Shown piece after piece: positions 17,384 through 25,846 of a stretch of DNA of 64,000 nt. The position numbers were made by a program, and so were the translations under genes. The notes beneath the pieces were generated by a model. The model was not told the DNA's origin. It did not search any database and worked only from the letters and a program-made list of their open reading frames with translations. Positions within the stretch are counted from its first letter, which is position 1. Each line of letters opens with the position of its first letter. Source of the stretch: Rhodocyclus tenuis (GTDB lineage Bacteria; Pseudomonadota; Gammaproteobacteria; Burkholderiales; Rhodocyclaceae); NCBI RefSeq assembly GCF_014197755.1, contig NZ_JACIGE010000001.1:124001-188000 (forward strand). The letters run 5' to 3'.

Positions 17384-17689
17384 CTAACCTGTAGCTGTCT
17401 TGGCGCCCATGCTGCTGCTGATAAAGTACGAACTCCCACGATTCTTTTCGCCCGACTTGCACGGGCTCATCAGCAGGGTAACCCTGGAAGGGAGGTGGGC
17501 CTCCCAAGACGCGATGACGCGCCCCTTAATGCGTTTTGCCAATGTGATTACCTCACGAATAGCCTTCTTCACCATAAGCAAACCCTCCTTTCCGCTGAAC
17601 TCAGACAGCCAAGCAATGCACTCCGAAACGACGAATTCCACGAAAAAGCTCATGGAGTCAAAACAAAGATAAACATAGCCTGCCATCAT
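17384..17689 (-). CDS. small hypothetical protein of cassette 1
   Basis: Not recognised. The frame gives about 101 residues from an ATG at 17689 (an adjacent ATG at 17686 and a TTG at 17722 are alternatives). The N-terminal part is hydrophobic with a few polar residues (MAGYVYLCFDSMSFFVEFVV); the middle is basic (VKKAIREVITLAKRIKGR). Its stop lies 8 bases before an attC-like site, the placement expected of a cassette gene, and composition is A/T-richer than the flanks. Apart from that placement nothing shows it is translated. Confidence 0.35.
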   Translation of the reverse strand: MMAGYVYLCFDSMSFFVEFVVSECIAWLSEFSGKEGLLMVKKAIREVITLAKRIKGRVIASWEAHLPSRVTLLMSPCKSGEKNRGSSYFISSSMGAKTATG

Positions 17690-17775
17690 CAGTCTCAGGA
17701 GGCCACCTCTGAGAGACACCAATCGTGTTTCGGCGCGTTCATTTTAGCGCTCTACGGCGCTCGTTATAGTGCTCT

Positions 17776-17782
17776 GGCTAAC
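17776..17782 (-). mobile_element. cassette core-site candidate at the far end of the patch
   Basis: GTTAGCC on the minus strand, identical to the right end of the attC-like site at 16447-16453. It lies between the second hemF-tail copy and cassette 1, where the first insertion point (attI or a residual attC end) of a minus-strand array would be. No other attC feature is clear around it. Confidence 0.3.
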
Positions 17783-17795
17783 ATTGGACGTGAAG

Positions 17796-17863
17796 GGCAG
17801 CCCGAACCGGGATCGCCAGAAACGAATATCTACGAGTTGCTGCCGCCTCGCGACTGGGCCTAG
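17796..17863 (+). repeat. hemF-tail direct repeat, copy 2 (orphan)
   Basis: These bases encode [20 protein letters not shown] followed by a final Ala and TAG, matching the HemF C-terminus ([20 protein letters not shown]) without the rest of the gene. Nine mismatches separate it from copy 1, four of them synonymous. It lies 26 bases from the DUF1615 gene end. The upstream in-frame sequence (from 17495) does not resemble HemF, so the fragment is not an independent gene. Confidence 0.8.
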
Positions 17864-17889
17864 CGGCGCATCAGAGCGGCGGCGCCGCA

Positions 17890-19140
17890 TCAGCGCGGTA
17901 GCGCCGTTTCCGGCGCCAGCGCCAGGCAGCGGTGCATGCGCGCATCGACGCGCTCGGCGAACCACGCGGTGGTCAGCCGACGCTGGATTTTCGGACTCTT
18001 GAGCACGATCCCCGGCAGCAGCGCGCGCGGCAAGGGTGTACCGCGGGCGGCGTCGGCCAGTGCGAAGACGCGGCGATAGAGCCTGCTGCCGTCGAATTCG
18101 GCGGTCTTTTCCAGAAGCAGATCGGCGTCGATCGCCTCGCGACCGAGTTGCAGGCGCGGCGCCAGCGAACGCAGCGCGAGCTGCGTCGCGCTCGGCGGAT
18201 CGGTGCGCGGCGTCGCCCCCTCGTAGCGCAGCAGATCGCCGTCGGCGGCGAGCCGGGTGCCGGAAAGCAGCGCGACGGCCTGCTGAAAAGCCGCGTTGCG
18301 GCTCGAGTAGCGGCCGCTGTTGAAATCGGCGAAGCGATAGATCGGCTGGTCGTACGCCGCCGGGTAATCGAGCAGGAAGGCGATGCCGAAATAAAGACCG
18401 CCGCGGCGCGAGAACATCTCTGCGCGCCAGTCGCCGTTGTGCAGATACGGGTAGCGGCGCGCGCGTACCTGCTGTTCGGCGAAGTCGATCGCCACCTGCA
18501 TGGCGCCGGCGGTGTGCACCGGATTGTGGTTGCCGAGCAGCTGCCTGCCGAGCGGAACGCGGCCAATGAAATCCTCGAAGGTCTCGCTCAGGTCGCGCTC
18601 GCTGCGCGCCTGCGCGATGCGCTGGCGGTAGCTGCGGCCGTCGGATGAAGGGAGCTTCAACACGGCGTCGAGCGCCCACTGCGGAACCGCCGCCGCGCGC
18701 CGGCGCGTTTCGATCTCGCGGAATGCCGCCGCGCCGAGGCCGGCCACCGGCGGGTCGGCGTGAAATCCCGATTCCTGCTCGATAACCGCGACGACGGCGC
18801 AGATGTTCTCAGCAGACGGCGCAATGTGCAGGCTGGCGAAAGCGGTGTAGATGTCGGTCGCCCAGCCGTCGCGGTCGGCCAGCCCCGCGGGGAGACGGCG
18901 AGCGACCAGCGCGCGGCCTTCGCTGACGCCGACGCTGACCGGCGGCGCGGCGACGCGCGCTTTCACCGGCGGCGGCGAGGCTGCGGCCGGTAGCGCTGCT
19001 GGCGACACTGACGGAGACGCGGACGGTGCTGGCGTCGGCGGCTGTTCGCGTACCGGTGCCGGTGTGTTCGTCGCGCATGCGGCGAGGCCCAAGCAGAGCG
19101 CCAGCGCGCAGACCGAACGAGGGTGCGGGGAAAACGTCAT
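17890..19140 (-). CDS. DUF1615-like lipoprotein
   Basis: A 416-residue predicted lipoprotein with lipobox LGLAACAT (Cys near residue 22). A Pro/Ala/Ser-rich spacer follows (about 25-80), then a folded domain containing VIEQESGFHADPP (about 155), NHNPVHTAGAMQVAIDFAE (about 260) and FNSGRYSSRNAAFQQA. The Glu-Ser context recalls lytic transglycosylase-like folds, and I recognise the sequence style as DUF1615; a wall-hydrolysing role is inference. ATG 19140 is chosen because it begins directly at the signal peptide; a start at 19176 would overlap hemY. It follows hemY by 32 bases. Confidence 0.7.
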   Translation of the reverse strand: MTFSPHPRSVCALALCLGLAACATNTPAPVREQPPTPAPSASPSVSPAALPAAASPPPVKARVAAPPVSVGVSEGRALVARRLPAGLADRDGWATDIYTAFASLHIAPSAENICAVVAVIEQESGFHADPPVAGLGAAAFREIETRRRAAAVPQWALDAVLKLPSSDGRSYRQRIAQARSERDLSETFEDFIGRVPLGRQLLGNHNPVHTAGAMQVAIDFAEQQVRARRYPYLHNGDWRAEMFSRRGGLYFGIAFLLDYPAAYDQPIYRFADFNSGRYSSRNAAFQQAVALLSGTRLAADGDLLRYEGATPRTDPPSATQLALRSLAPRLQLGREAIDADLLLEKTAEFDGSRLYRRVFALADAARGTPLPRALLPGIVLKSPKIQRRLTTAWFAERVDARMHRCLALAPETALPR

Positions 19141-19172
19141 CGACAGCGGGAAAGGAAGGACAGAACCGGCGA

Positions 19173-20396
19173 TCACCCGACCAGCTGCGCCGCGGCGCGA
19201 TAGTGCGGCATCGCCTCTTCGGTGCGCCCGGTATCCTCGAACAGGCGCGCCAGCGCCAGCCGGGCGCGGCGATGGTCACCGGGCGAGAGCGCTGCCGAGC
19301 GCGCCAGCGCCGCTTCGAGATAGCTCTGCGCCTTGCCCCACAGCCGCTGCGTCAGGCACAGGCGGCCGAGCACCAGCAGCAGCGCCGCGTCGTCGGGACG
19401 CGCCGCCAGCCAGCCTTCGGCGCGGGCGATGCGCGCCGTTGCCTCGCCGCCGGCGAACTCGCCGTAAATCTGCAGCAGCGCGGCACCGGCGCGGTCGTCG
19501 GGCGCGTCGCTGCCGGGCTGCGGCCAGGCGGCGTCGAGTTGCGCGGCGATCAGCCGCTCGGCCTCGTCGCTGGCGCCGAGATCGACGAAGGCTTCGGCGA
19601 AAGCCTGCGCCAGCCGCGGCGTCATTTCCTCGCGCGGCAGACGGCGGCGGTAGTCGAACAACTGCGGCAGGTCCTTGCGATAGACGCGGACGTTCTCGCG
19701 GTGCGCGTGCAGGCGGATTTCGGCGGCGGCGGTTGCCGACAGCGCTTCGCGCTTTTCGAGCAGGCGCACCAGCCGCAGCGTTTCGTCCCACTGCGCCATC
19801 GCCTGCTGCGCGCGCAGTTCGAGGCGCAGCGCTGCCAGATGGCGGCCGGCGATCTGTTGCAGGCGCTGCAAAACAGCGATCGCCTCGGCCGGACGGCGCT
19901 GGTCGAGGTGCATCTCGGCTTCGAGCATCAGCCGCGCCGCCTGCAGATGCTTGTCGCCGTCGTCGATGCGCGCCAGCCATTCCTGCTGGCGCAGCGGGTC
20001 ACGCATGCGCTGCGCCGCGCGCGCGGCAACAAGCGCGGCCAGCTGCGGCGACTCGCCGGCGGCGTGCGCCGCCGACGCGTTCTTCAGCGCCTGACCGAAA
20101 CGCCCTTCGAAAAGCAGGCGGACGGCGTCCTGAAACGACTGCACACCGCGCAGTTCGCGCTGCCGCTGACGGAATTCGCGCGCGCGTTGCGGCAGCGACA
20201 AGGCCAGCGCGCCGGCCCGCAGGGCGGCGTAGAGCGCGGCAAAACCGACGATGATCAGGACGATGGCAAGGTTGAGCGAAACCTCGGCGCGATAGGGCGG
20301 AAAAACCAGCAGCACGTAGCCGTCGTTGAAGCGCGCGGCCAGCGACGCGCCGACGGCCAGCGCGAAGAGCCCGAGCAGCCAGAACAGGCCTCTCAC
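19173..20396 (-). CDS. hemY: HemY, TPR-containing inner-membrane protein of the heme operon
   Basis: 407 residues starting at GTG. Two N-terminal membrane segments (about 3-22 and 42-62) are separated by the conserved short loop NDGYVLLVFPPYRAEVSLN. A long helical, TPR-type periplasmic part follows (about 90-400). The family (HemY_N plus TPR) is found beside hemX and hemD in proteobacteria; it is thought to help in late porphyrin synthesis but is not the protoporphyrinogen oxidase also named HemY in Gram-positives. Lies 60 bases downstream of hemX. Confidence 0.88.
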   Translation of the reverse strand: MRGLFWLLGLFALAVGASLAARFNDGYVLLVFPPYRAEVSLNLAIVLIIVGFAALYAALRAGALALSLPQRAREFRQRQRELRGVQSFQDAVRLLFEGRFGQALKNASAAHAAGESPQLAALVAARAAQRMRDPLRQQEWLARIDDGDKHLQAARLMLEAEMHLDQRRPAEAIAVLQRLQQIAGRHLAALRLELRAQQAMAQWDETLRLVRLLEKREALSATAAAEIRLHAHRENVRVYRKDLPQLFDYRRRLPREEMTPRLAQAFAEAFVDLGASDEAERLIAAQLDAAWPQPGSDAPDDRAGAALLQIYGEFAGGEATARIARAEGWLAARPDDAALLLVLGRLCLTQRLWGKAQSYLEAALARSAALSPGDHRRARLALARLFEDTGRTEEAMPHYRAAAQLVG

Positions 20397-20456
20397 CGTG
20401 CGCCTTTCACCGCGCCGCCGATGCCGATGCCGACGCCGCGAGCGTGCGCTGCGCGC

Positions 20457-21692
20457 TCACTTGCGCTCCCGCGCCAGCTGCAGGTTGCGGATCGCCGACA
20501 GCGACTCGTTCAGCGTCGGCAGCTGGATGTCGATCTCGGCGCCGGCGAGCTGCTTCATCTGCCCCTGCGCCGCCTGCACCGCGGGATCGCGGCCGTCGAA
20601 GTAGCGCTCGAGCCAGTCCTGCGTGCGCTTGAGTTCGTTGCGAAAGCTCGTCTGGTCGCGCGACAGCAGCGCCAGACGCGCATTGAGCAGGTGCAGGCGC
20701 AGGTTTTCGCGCAGGAAGAAAGACTGCCCCGGTGCCAGCAGCACCGCCTCGTCGCGATCAAAGCGCTGGATGCGCACCAGACTGCGGAATTCGCGCCACA
20801 GCTCGCTGGCGAAACGATGGACGATGGCCAGAGCGGCATTGCCGTCGGCGGCGCCTTCTTCCGTTGGCACCGGCGTCTGCGTTTCGGCGCGCGGCCGCGC
20901 GTCGATCGCCAGCGGCAGCGAGTCGACGGCGATCAGCACCGATTCCAGACGCAGGTTCATCCCCGGCAGATCGGCCAGCGGCAGCGTGCGCAGCTGCTCG
21001 AGGTCGTGATTGATCGCCTTGCGCAGCGCCAGCAGCTGCGGCCGGCCGCCGGCGGCGAGGCGGCTGTCGGCGGTCTGCAGTGCAGCGACGGCGCCGCGCA
21101 CGTTGCCCGACAGCTGCAACTGCTGCGCGGCGAGGGTGACGTTCTGTTCGACTTCGGCGAGCGCCCATTCGTCGCGGCTGCGCGCCAGATCCTGGAAGAG
21201 CTTTTCCAGCGTTGCCTGCTGGCTCTGCGATTCGGCGATCTTCGCTTCGAGCGCGCCGAAGCGTTCCTGCAGCGCCGCCGTGCGTTCCTCGGCCTGCCGC
21301 GCCAGTGCGCGCGTTTCGGCGGCGCCGGCGTCGTTTTCGGCAAGACGGCGGGCGAGCTCCTGCTGCGTGCCGGAGATTTTCAGCCGCGTTTCGACCCACT
21401 GCCAGCCGGCCAGCGCCAGCGCGATCAGCGCGACGATAAGCCAGGGATTGCGCCAGGCCGAGGCAGCGGCGGCGCGGCGCGGCGGCGGCAGGGCGAACGC
21501 GGAAGGACCAGCGGCAGGAGCAGCGGGCGACGACGGTAGCGGCGAAGACCTGGCGCCGGCGGCAGCGCCTGCGCTTGCAGCTTGGCCGGCAGCGGCAGCC
21601 GCCGCGGAATCAGCGGCAGTGTTGACCTCGGATTCGGCGGCGGGCGCTGCCGTCAGGGCAGCCTTGGGAGAAGAAGTGTCATCCTGGCTCAT
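20457..21692 (-). CDS. hemX: HemX-like membrane protein of the heme operon
   Basis: 411 residues. Ala/Pro/Ser-rich cytoplasmic N-terminus (about 1-85), one membrane segment (NPWLIVALIALALAGWQW, about 90-107), then a periplasmic coiled coil (about 115-190) and the HemX domain. Often named uroporphyrinogen-III C-methyltransferase but without the SAM-binding signature of that enzyme; a scaffold role in heme synthesis is generally supposed. The ATG overlaps the hemD stop by 4 bases, which supports this start over a TTG at 21701. Confidence 0.87.
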   Translation of the reverse strand: MSQDDTSSPKAALTAAPAAESEVNTAADSAAAAAAGQAASAGAAAGARSSPLPSSPAAPAAGPSAFALPPPRRAAAASAWRNPWLIVALIALALAGWQWVETRLKISGTQQELARRLAENDAGAAETRALARQAEERTAALQERFGALEAKIAESQSQQATLEKLFQDLARSRDEWALAEVEQNVTLAAQQLQLSGNVRGAVAALQTADSRLAAGGRPQLLALRKAINHDLEQLRTLPLADLPGMNLRLESVLIAVDSLPLAIDARPRAETQTPVPTEEGAADGNAALAIVHRFASELWREFRSLVRIQRFDRDEAVLLAPGQSFFLRENLRLHLLNARLALLSRDQTSFRNELKRTQDWLERYFDGRDPAVQAAQGQMKQLAGAEIDIQLPTLNESLSAIRNLQLARERK

Positions 21693-22537
21693 TGCCGCCA
21701 ATTATAGGCACAGAGTCCGGCAATGATGCCGGCATCGGCCGGTGCGGTCAGGATGGTTTGCGTCAGGCCGAGAGCATGTGCCGCCTCGGCGATGCGCTGG
21801 TGCGGCACGAAGAGCAGCGTTTCCGCCAGCCGCTGCCGGTCTTCGGCGTCGAGCAGCTCGTGGAGGTTGCGCAGGCCCTCGCTCGACGAGACGGTGATCG
21901 CGTCGAAGCAGCCCGAATCCCACAGGTCTTTCAGCGGTGCCGAGCCACCCGCAGGCACCGAACGGTGATAGCAGGTGATGCAGTCGACGCGGGCGCCGCG
22001 CGCGCGCAGCGTGTCGGCGAGCAGCTCGCGGCCGCCGTTGCCGCGAAAGATGGCAACGCGCTTGCCAGCGACGGCGTCGGCCTGCATTTCGGGCAGTTCG
22101 AGCAGCGCTTCCGAATCGAATCGCGTCGTCGGCGCCAGTGTTGGTGCGACGCCCAGGTTGGCCAGCGCGGCAACGGTACCGCCACCGACGGCAACCGCAT
22201 TCAAGCCTGCGGGCCATGGGCCGCGGGAGAGGATCGCCGGCGCGCTGTAGGCGACGGCGTTGGGGCTGATGAACACCGCCAGCGCGTAATCGTCGAGCGC
22301 GGCAAGCGCTGCCGCCAGCGGCGCCGGATCGTCGGCGGCGCTGATTTCGAGCACCGGGAAGATCACCGCTTCGCCGCCCGCCGCCTCGATCATCGCCGCC
22401 AGACCGGCAGCCTGCGCGCGCGGCCGGGTGACGACGACGGTGACGCCTTGCAGCGGCATCCTCATCGGGCGGCCGTGCGTGTCGCCGGGTGCGCCGGAAA
22501 ATCCTTCCTCACTGGCAAAGTACCAGCGCGAAGTCAT
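21689..22537 (-). CDS. hemD: uroporphyrinogen-III synthase HemD
   Basis: Cyclises hydroxymethylbilane to uroporphyrinogen III with inversion of ring D. 282 residues, with the beta-strand/linker two-lobe pattern: [24 protein letters not shown] near the start, VFISPNAV (about 90), ITCYHRSVP (about 185), [14 protein letters not shown] (about 210). Start at 22537 is supported by the 4-base overlap with the hemC stop; a shorter form from the ATG at 22465 would fit the usual length (about 250) and cannot be excluded. Second gene in hemC-hemD-hemX-hemY. Confidence 0.9.
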   Translation of the reverse strand: MTSRWYFASEEGFSGAPGDTHGRPMRMPLQGVTVVVTRPRAQAAGLAAMIEAAGGEAVIFPVLEISAADDPAPLAAALAALDDYALAVFISPNAVAYSAPAILSRGPWPAGLNAVAVGGGTVAALANLGVAPTLAPTTRFDSEALLELPEMQADAVAGKRVAIFRGNGGRELLADTLRARGARVDCITCYHRSVPAGGSAPLKDLWDSGCFDAITVSSSEGLRNLHELLDAEDRQRLAETLLFVPHQRIAEAAHALGLTQTILTAPADAGIIAGLCAYNWRQ

Positions 22538-23490
22538 TGCGTTGCGGTGTGCGTCGCCAGTTGCGCGAGAATCGCGTCGGCGCCCTGTTCGCGCAGCATT
22601 GCCGCGAGCTTGAGGCCGATCGCTTCGTCGTCCGCGCGCGCGCCGCGCAGTTCGGCGCAGACCATCTGCTTGCCGTCGGGCGTGGCGACAAAGCCGCGCA
22701 GCCAGAGCTGGCCGTTGTCGATGATCGCGTAGCCGCCGAGCGGCACCTGGCAGCTGCCGCCGAGGGCGCGCGAGAAGGCGCGTTCGGCACGCACACAGTG
22801 CGCCGTGTCCGGGTCGTTGAGCGTGGCGACGATGGCTGCCGCGTCCGGGCGATCGGCCGGAATCTCGATGCCGAGCGCGCCCTGGCCGGGAGCCGGCAGC
22901 GACTGCTCGGGCGTCAGCACCGAACGGACACGGTCCTTGAGACCCAGACGGATGAGGCCGGCGGCGGCGAGGATGATCGCGTCGTATTCGCCGGCGTCGA
23001 GCTTCTTCAGACGTGTGTCGAGGTTGCCGCGCAGGCTCTTGATCACCAGTTGCGGGTAACGCGCACGCAGCACCGACTCGCGGCGCAGGCTCGAGGTACC
23101 GACGATGGCGCCAGCCGGCAGGTCGTCAAGCGCGGCGTACTTGTTGGAGACAAAGGCGTCGAACGGCGTTTCGCGTTCCGAGATGGCGGCCAGTACGAAG
23201 CCTTCGGGCATGACCATCGGCACATCCTTGAGCGAATGCACGGCGAGGTCGGCGCGGCCTTCCTGCATGGCGACTTCGAGTTCCTTGATGAACAGGCCCT
23301 TGCCGCCGATGGTGGCCAGCGGCTTGTCGAGGATCTGGTCGCCCTGCGTCGTCATGCCGAGAATCTCGACTTGTGACTGCGGATACAATGCGGCGAGACG
23401 TCCTTGCACATGAACGGCCTGCCACATGGCGAGACGCGATTCGCGCGATGCGATGACGATGCGGGAAGGAGTGGAAGTTGAGGAGTCCAA
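22534..23490 (-). CDS. hemC: hydroxymethylbilane synthase (porphobilinogen deaminase) HemC
   Basis: Polymerises four porphobilinogens into hydroxymethylbilane on a dipyrromethane cofactor. The product begins [17 protein letters not shown] and contains [20 protein letters not shown] and [12 protein letters not shown]. The cofactor-binding cysteine is in [12 protein letters not shown] (about residue 240). The likely start is TTG at 23490, with AGAGAA upstream, giving 318 residues, the usual length. The frame stays open further upstream to 23712, but that part crosses a divergent gene and lacks HemC character. A TAGAAT -10-like box is at 23547-23552. Confidence 0.93.
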   Translation of the reverse strand: MDSSTSTPSRIVIASRESRLAMWQAVHVQGRLAALYPQSQVEILGMTTQGDQILDKPLATIGGKGLFIKELEVAMQEGRADLAVHSLKDVPMVMPEGFVLAAISERETPFDAFVSNKYAALDDLPAGAIVGTSSLRRESVLRARYPQLVIKSLRGNLDTRLKKLDAGEYDAIILAAAGLIRLGLKDRVRSVLTPEQSLPAPGQGALGIEIPADRPDAAAIVATLNDPDTAHCVRAERAFSRALGGSCQVPLGGYAIIDNGQLWLRGFVATPDGKQMVCAELRGARADDEAIGLKLAAMLREQGADAILAQLATHTATQ

Positions 23491-23644
23491 GGCGAGTTCT
23501 CTGTAGGTTCGTCGAAAGCGCGGCAGCAGGCCGCAATGCGCGCGAGATTCTACCACGCCAGCCGGCAGCGTCTCGCCGGCAGGTAGCGGTGACGCCTTGC
23601 CGGCAGAAGGCGCCGCTGTCTTGCCGGACTGAAAGCGCAGCACG

Positions 23645-24277
23645 ATGAGCGAACCTGCCATTTCCACCAAGCCGGCGCACCAGCGGCCCGAGTTGCCGGA
23701 CTTCTGGGACAAGCGCTTCCGCGAGGGAACGACGCCGTGGGAAGGCAGCGCGGTGGCGCAAGCGCTGCGCGACTTCGCACAGACCTATATGGCACGGCAC
23801 GCCGGCGGCCAGCGGCGCGTGCTCGTTCCCGGCTGCGGCAGCGCGCGCGACGCCGGCTGGCTTGACGCCGAGGGCTGGCAAGTGACCGCGCTCGACTTCT
23901 CGGCGGCGGCGGTCGACGCCGCACGCGCGACGCTCGGCGACGGTTTTCGCGGCCAGCTCGTCTGCGCCGACTTCTTCCGCTTCCAGCCCCCGGCGCCTTT
24001 CGCGGTGGTACTCGAACGCGCCTTCCTCTGCGCGCTACCGCGCGCCTGGTGGCCGGACTACGCGCGGCGCATGGCCGAACTGCTGCCGGGCGGCGGCGTT
24101 CTTGCCGGGCACTTCTTCATCGCCGAGCAGCCGAAAGGCCCGCCCTTCGGCATCCGGCAGGCGGAGCTCGACGCGCTGCTCGGCGAAGCTTTCGCGCTGC
24201 GCGACGACCAGCCGGTGACGGATTCGCTGCCGGTCTTTGCCGGCCGCGAGCGCTGGCAGGTGTGGGAACGCCGCTGA
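23645..24277 (+). CDS. thiopurine S-methyltransferase-like SAM methyltransferase
   Basis: 210 residues. The N-terminal [15 protein letters not shown] (about 20-34) is characteristic of the TPMT family. The SAM-binding motif [14 protein letters not shown] follows (about 60) with [12 protein letters not shown] (about 81). Bacterial members methylate thiols, selenium or tellurium compounds, or other sulfur nucleophiles; the substrate here is unknown. It is divergent from hemC and convergent with the MscS-type gene, interrupting the algR-to-hemC order known in pseudomonads. Confidence 0.82.
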   Translation: MSEPAISTKPAHQRPELPDFWDKRFREGTTPWEGSAVAQALRDFAQTYMARHAGGQRRVLVPGCGSARDAGWLDAEGWQVTALDFSAAAVDAARATLGDGFRGQLVCADFFRFQPPAPFAVVLERAFLCALPRAWWPDYARRMAELLPGGGVLAGHFFIAEQPKGPPFGIRQAELDALLGEAFALRDDQPVTDSLPVFAGRERWQVWERR

Positions 24278-24320
24278 ACGCGGCAGGCACGCCGGAACTT
24301 GCCGGCGCCACCCAGCCGGC

Positions 24321-25844
24321 TCAGGGCAGGCCGAAGAACTCGCGGATGCGCTCGAGAATCGCCGCGTAGCCGCCGGCCGGCACGTTCTCACTGCCTTCGC
24401 GGCGCAGCTGCGCCTGCATCGCCTCGATCTGTCGCACGCGCTCGGCGAGCGTATGCGACATCGCCTCGGCGATTTCGGGACGCGCGCGGATGATGTCCTC
24501 GAAGCCCGACTTGTCGAGCCGGTAGCACTCGACGTCGGCGCGCGCGACCACTGTCGTCGAGCGCGGCGCGCCGGTCATCAGCCCCATCTCGCCGAAGACG
24601 GCGCCGGCGGGAATGACGCCAATCTGCCGCTGCTGGCCGTCGGGCGCCTGCCACATCACCGCCGCTTCGCCGCTGGCGACGATGTACAGCCAGTGCGCGA
24701 CGGCGCCCTGATGCGTCATCACGTCGCCGGCGGCGAACGGCGCGGCGACCAGGCGTTCGGCCAGCGTGCGCCGTTCACCATCGGAGAGCGGCGCGAACAG
24801 CTCGATGCCGGACAAGGCGCGCAGGCGCTTCTCCAGCTCGCGTTCATGCACGCGCTCGCGGTGCGCGTCGCTCTCCTTGACCAGATGCAGCGTCTGATCG
24901 GGCAGCGCGATGCGCCAGCCGGCGCGCGCCAGCGCGGCGAAGACATGCACGCGCACCGCCGAGTCGGTCGGATCGTCGTCCTGCGGGTCGATCAGCCAGT
25001 AACGCAAGGCGTAGCGTATTGATCCATCGGAGAATTCCATCGCCACGCACGAGGGCGGCGGCGTCTTCGCGACGTTGCCGATCTCGGCTTCGGCGATGGC
25101 GCGTTCGACGGTGGCGATGACCTGCGCCGGCGCCACCGCGTAATCGATGTTGAACCAGATCCAGCGCCGCCAGCCCTGCACGCCGAGATCGCCGTCGGCG
25201 ATGACCGTGAACTTGCTCTTCATCAGCTGGCTGTTGGGAACAACGACCTTCTCGCCGTTGCGCGTGAGGATCGCCGTGTAGCGCCACTGGATTTCGACGA
25301 CGCGGCCGGAGACATCGTCGAAACGCACCCAGTCGCCGATCTCCAGCGAGTTGTCGAGTTGCAGCGCCAGCCCGCCGAGGACGTTGCCGAGCGTGTCCTG
25401 CATGGCGAAGGCGACCACCGCGGTGATCACCGCCGAGGTGGCGACCAGCCCGGACAGGTCGACGCCGGCGTAGCCCATGCGCACCATCGCCCAGATGATG
25501 TAGCCGACGATGACCAGGATGTCCTCGAGGATGCGTGGCGGCCGCACGTGCAGCAAAGGCAGCAGTGCCCGGAACAACGTCAGCCCGGACAGGCGGATCA
25601 GCACCAGCCCGAAACCGAGCAGCGCCAGCTGATGCACGCCGGCGGCAATGGTCAGTTCGCCGCGCACCGCAAACACGCCGGCGGCGACGTCGACGAACAA
25701 CCAGAAGGCAAGGAACAGCAGCGTGTGCTTGAGCGTCGCGCGGCTGCCGGCGAGGGCACGGAAGAGCAGCGCCGAGAGCAGCAGCGCGGCGCCGAAGATG
25801 TACGGCGTCTCGTCGCGCCAGAGGTGACTGAGCAGGCTGTCCAT
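24321..25844 (-). CDS. MscS-type mechanosensitive channel with C-terminal cyclic-nucleotide-binding domain
   Basis: 507 residues. About five membrane segments occur in the first 180 residues. The MscS pore/beta domain follows (AFAMQDTLGNVLGGLALQLD, then DWVRFDDVSGRVVEIQWR, about 150-290). A cNMP-binding domain lies at about 345-455, with phosphate cassette FGEMGLMTGAPRSTTVV. Family members are ion channels in the inner membrane that may be gated or modulated by cyclic nucleotides; ligand and ion are not known here. Start ATG 25844 is 3 bases after the algR stop, so it is probably cotranscribed with algZ-algR. Confidence 0.85.
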   Translation of the reverse strand: MDSLLSHLWRDETPYIFGAALLLSALLFRALAGSRATLKHTLLFLAFWLFVDVAAGVFAVRGELTIAAGVHQLALLGFGLVLIRLSGLTLFRALLPLLHVRPPRILEDILVIVGYIIWAMVRMGYAGVDLSGLVATSAVITAVVAFAMQDTLGNVLGGLALQLDNSLEIGDWVRFDDVSGRVVEIQWRYTAILTRNGEKVVVPNSQLMKSKFTVIADGDLGVQGWRRWIWFNIDYAVAPAQVIATVERAIAEAEIGNVAKTPPPSCVAMEFSDGSIRYALRYWLIDPQDDDPTDSAVRVHVFAALARAGWRIALPDQTLHLVKESDAHRERVHERELEKRLRALSGIELFAPLSDGERRTLAERLVAAPFAAGDVMTHQGAVAHWLYIVASGEAAVMWQAPDGQQRQIGVIPAGAVFGEMGLMTGAPRSTTVVARADVECYRLDKSGFEDIIRARPEIAEAMSHTLAERVRQIEAMQAQLRREGSENVPAGGYAAILERIREFFGLP

Positions 25845-25846
25845 GC

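Noticed and set aside
17495-17863. Plus-strand frame ending in the HemF-like C-terminus as a second hemF-related gene
   Set aside because: Only the last 22 residues resemble HemF; the preceding hundred do not. It is a chance frame running into a duplicated gene end.
23567-23625. Repeated GCCGGCAG words upstream of hemC as a regulatory array
   Set aside because: Spacing is irregular and GCCGGC words are abundant throughout this genome, so nothing distinguishes them from background.
22534-23712. HemC translated from the upstream ATG at 23712
   Set aside because: The extra 74 residues have no HemC similarity and would run through the start of the divergent methyltransferase gene. TTG at 23490 gives the normal length.
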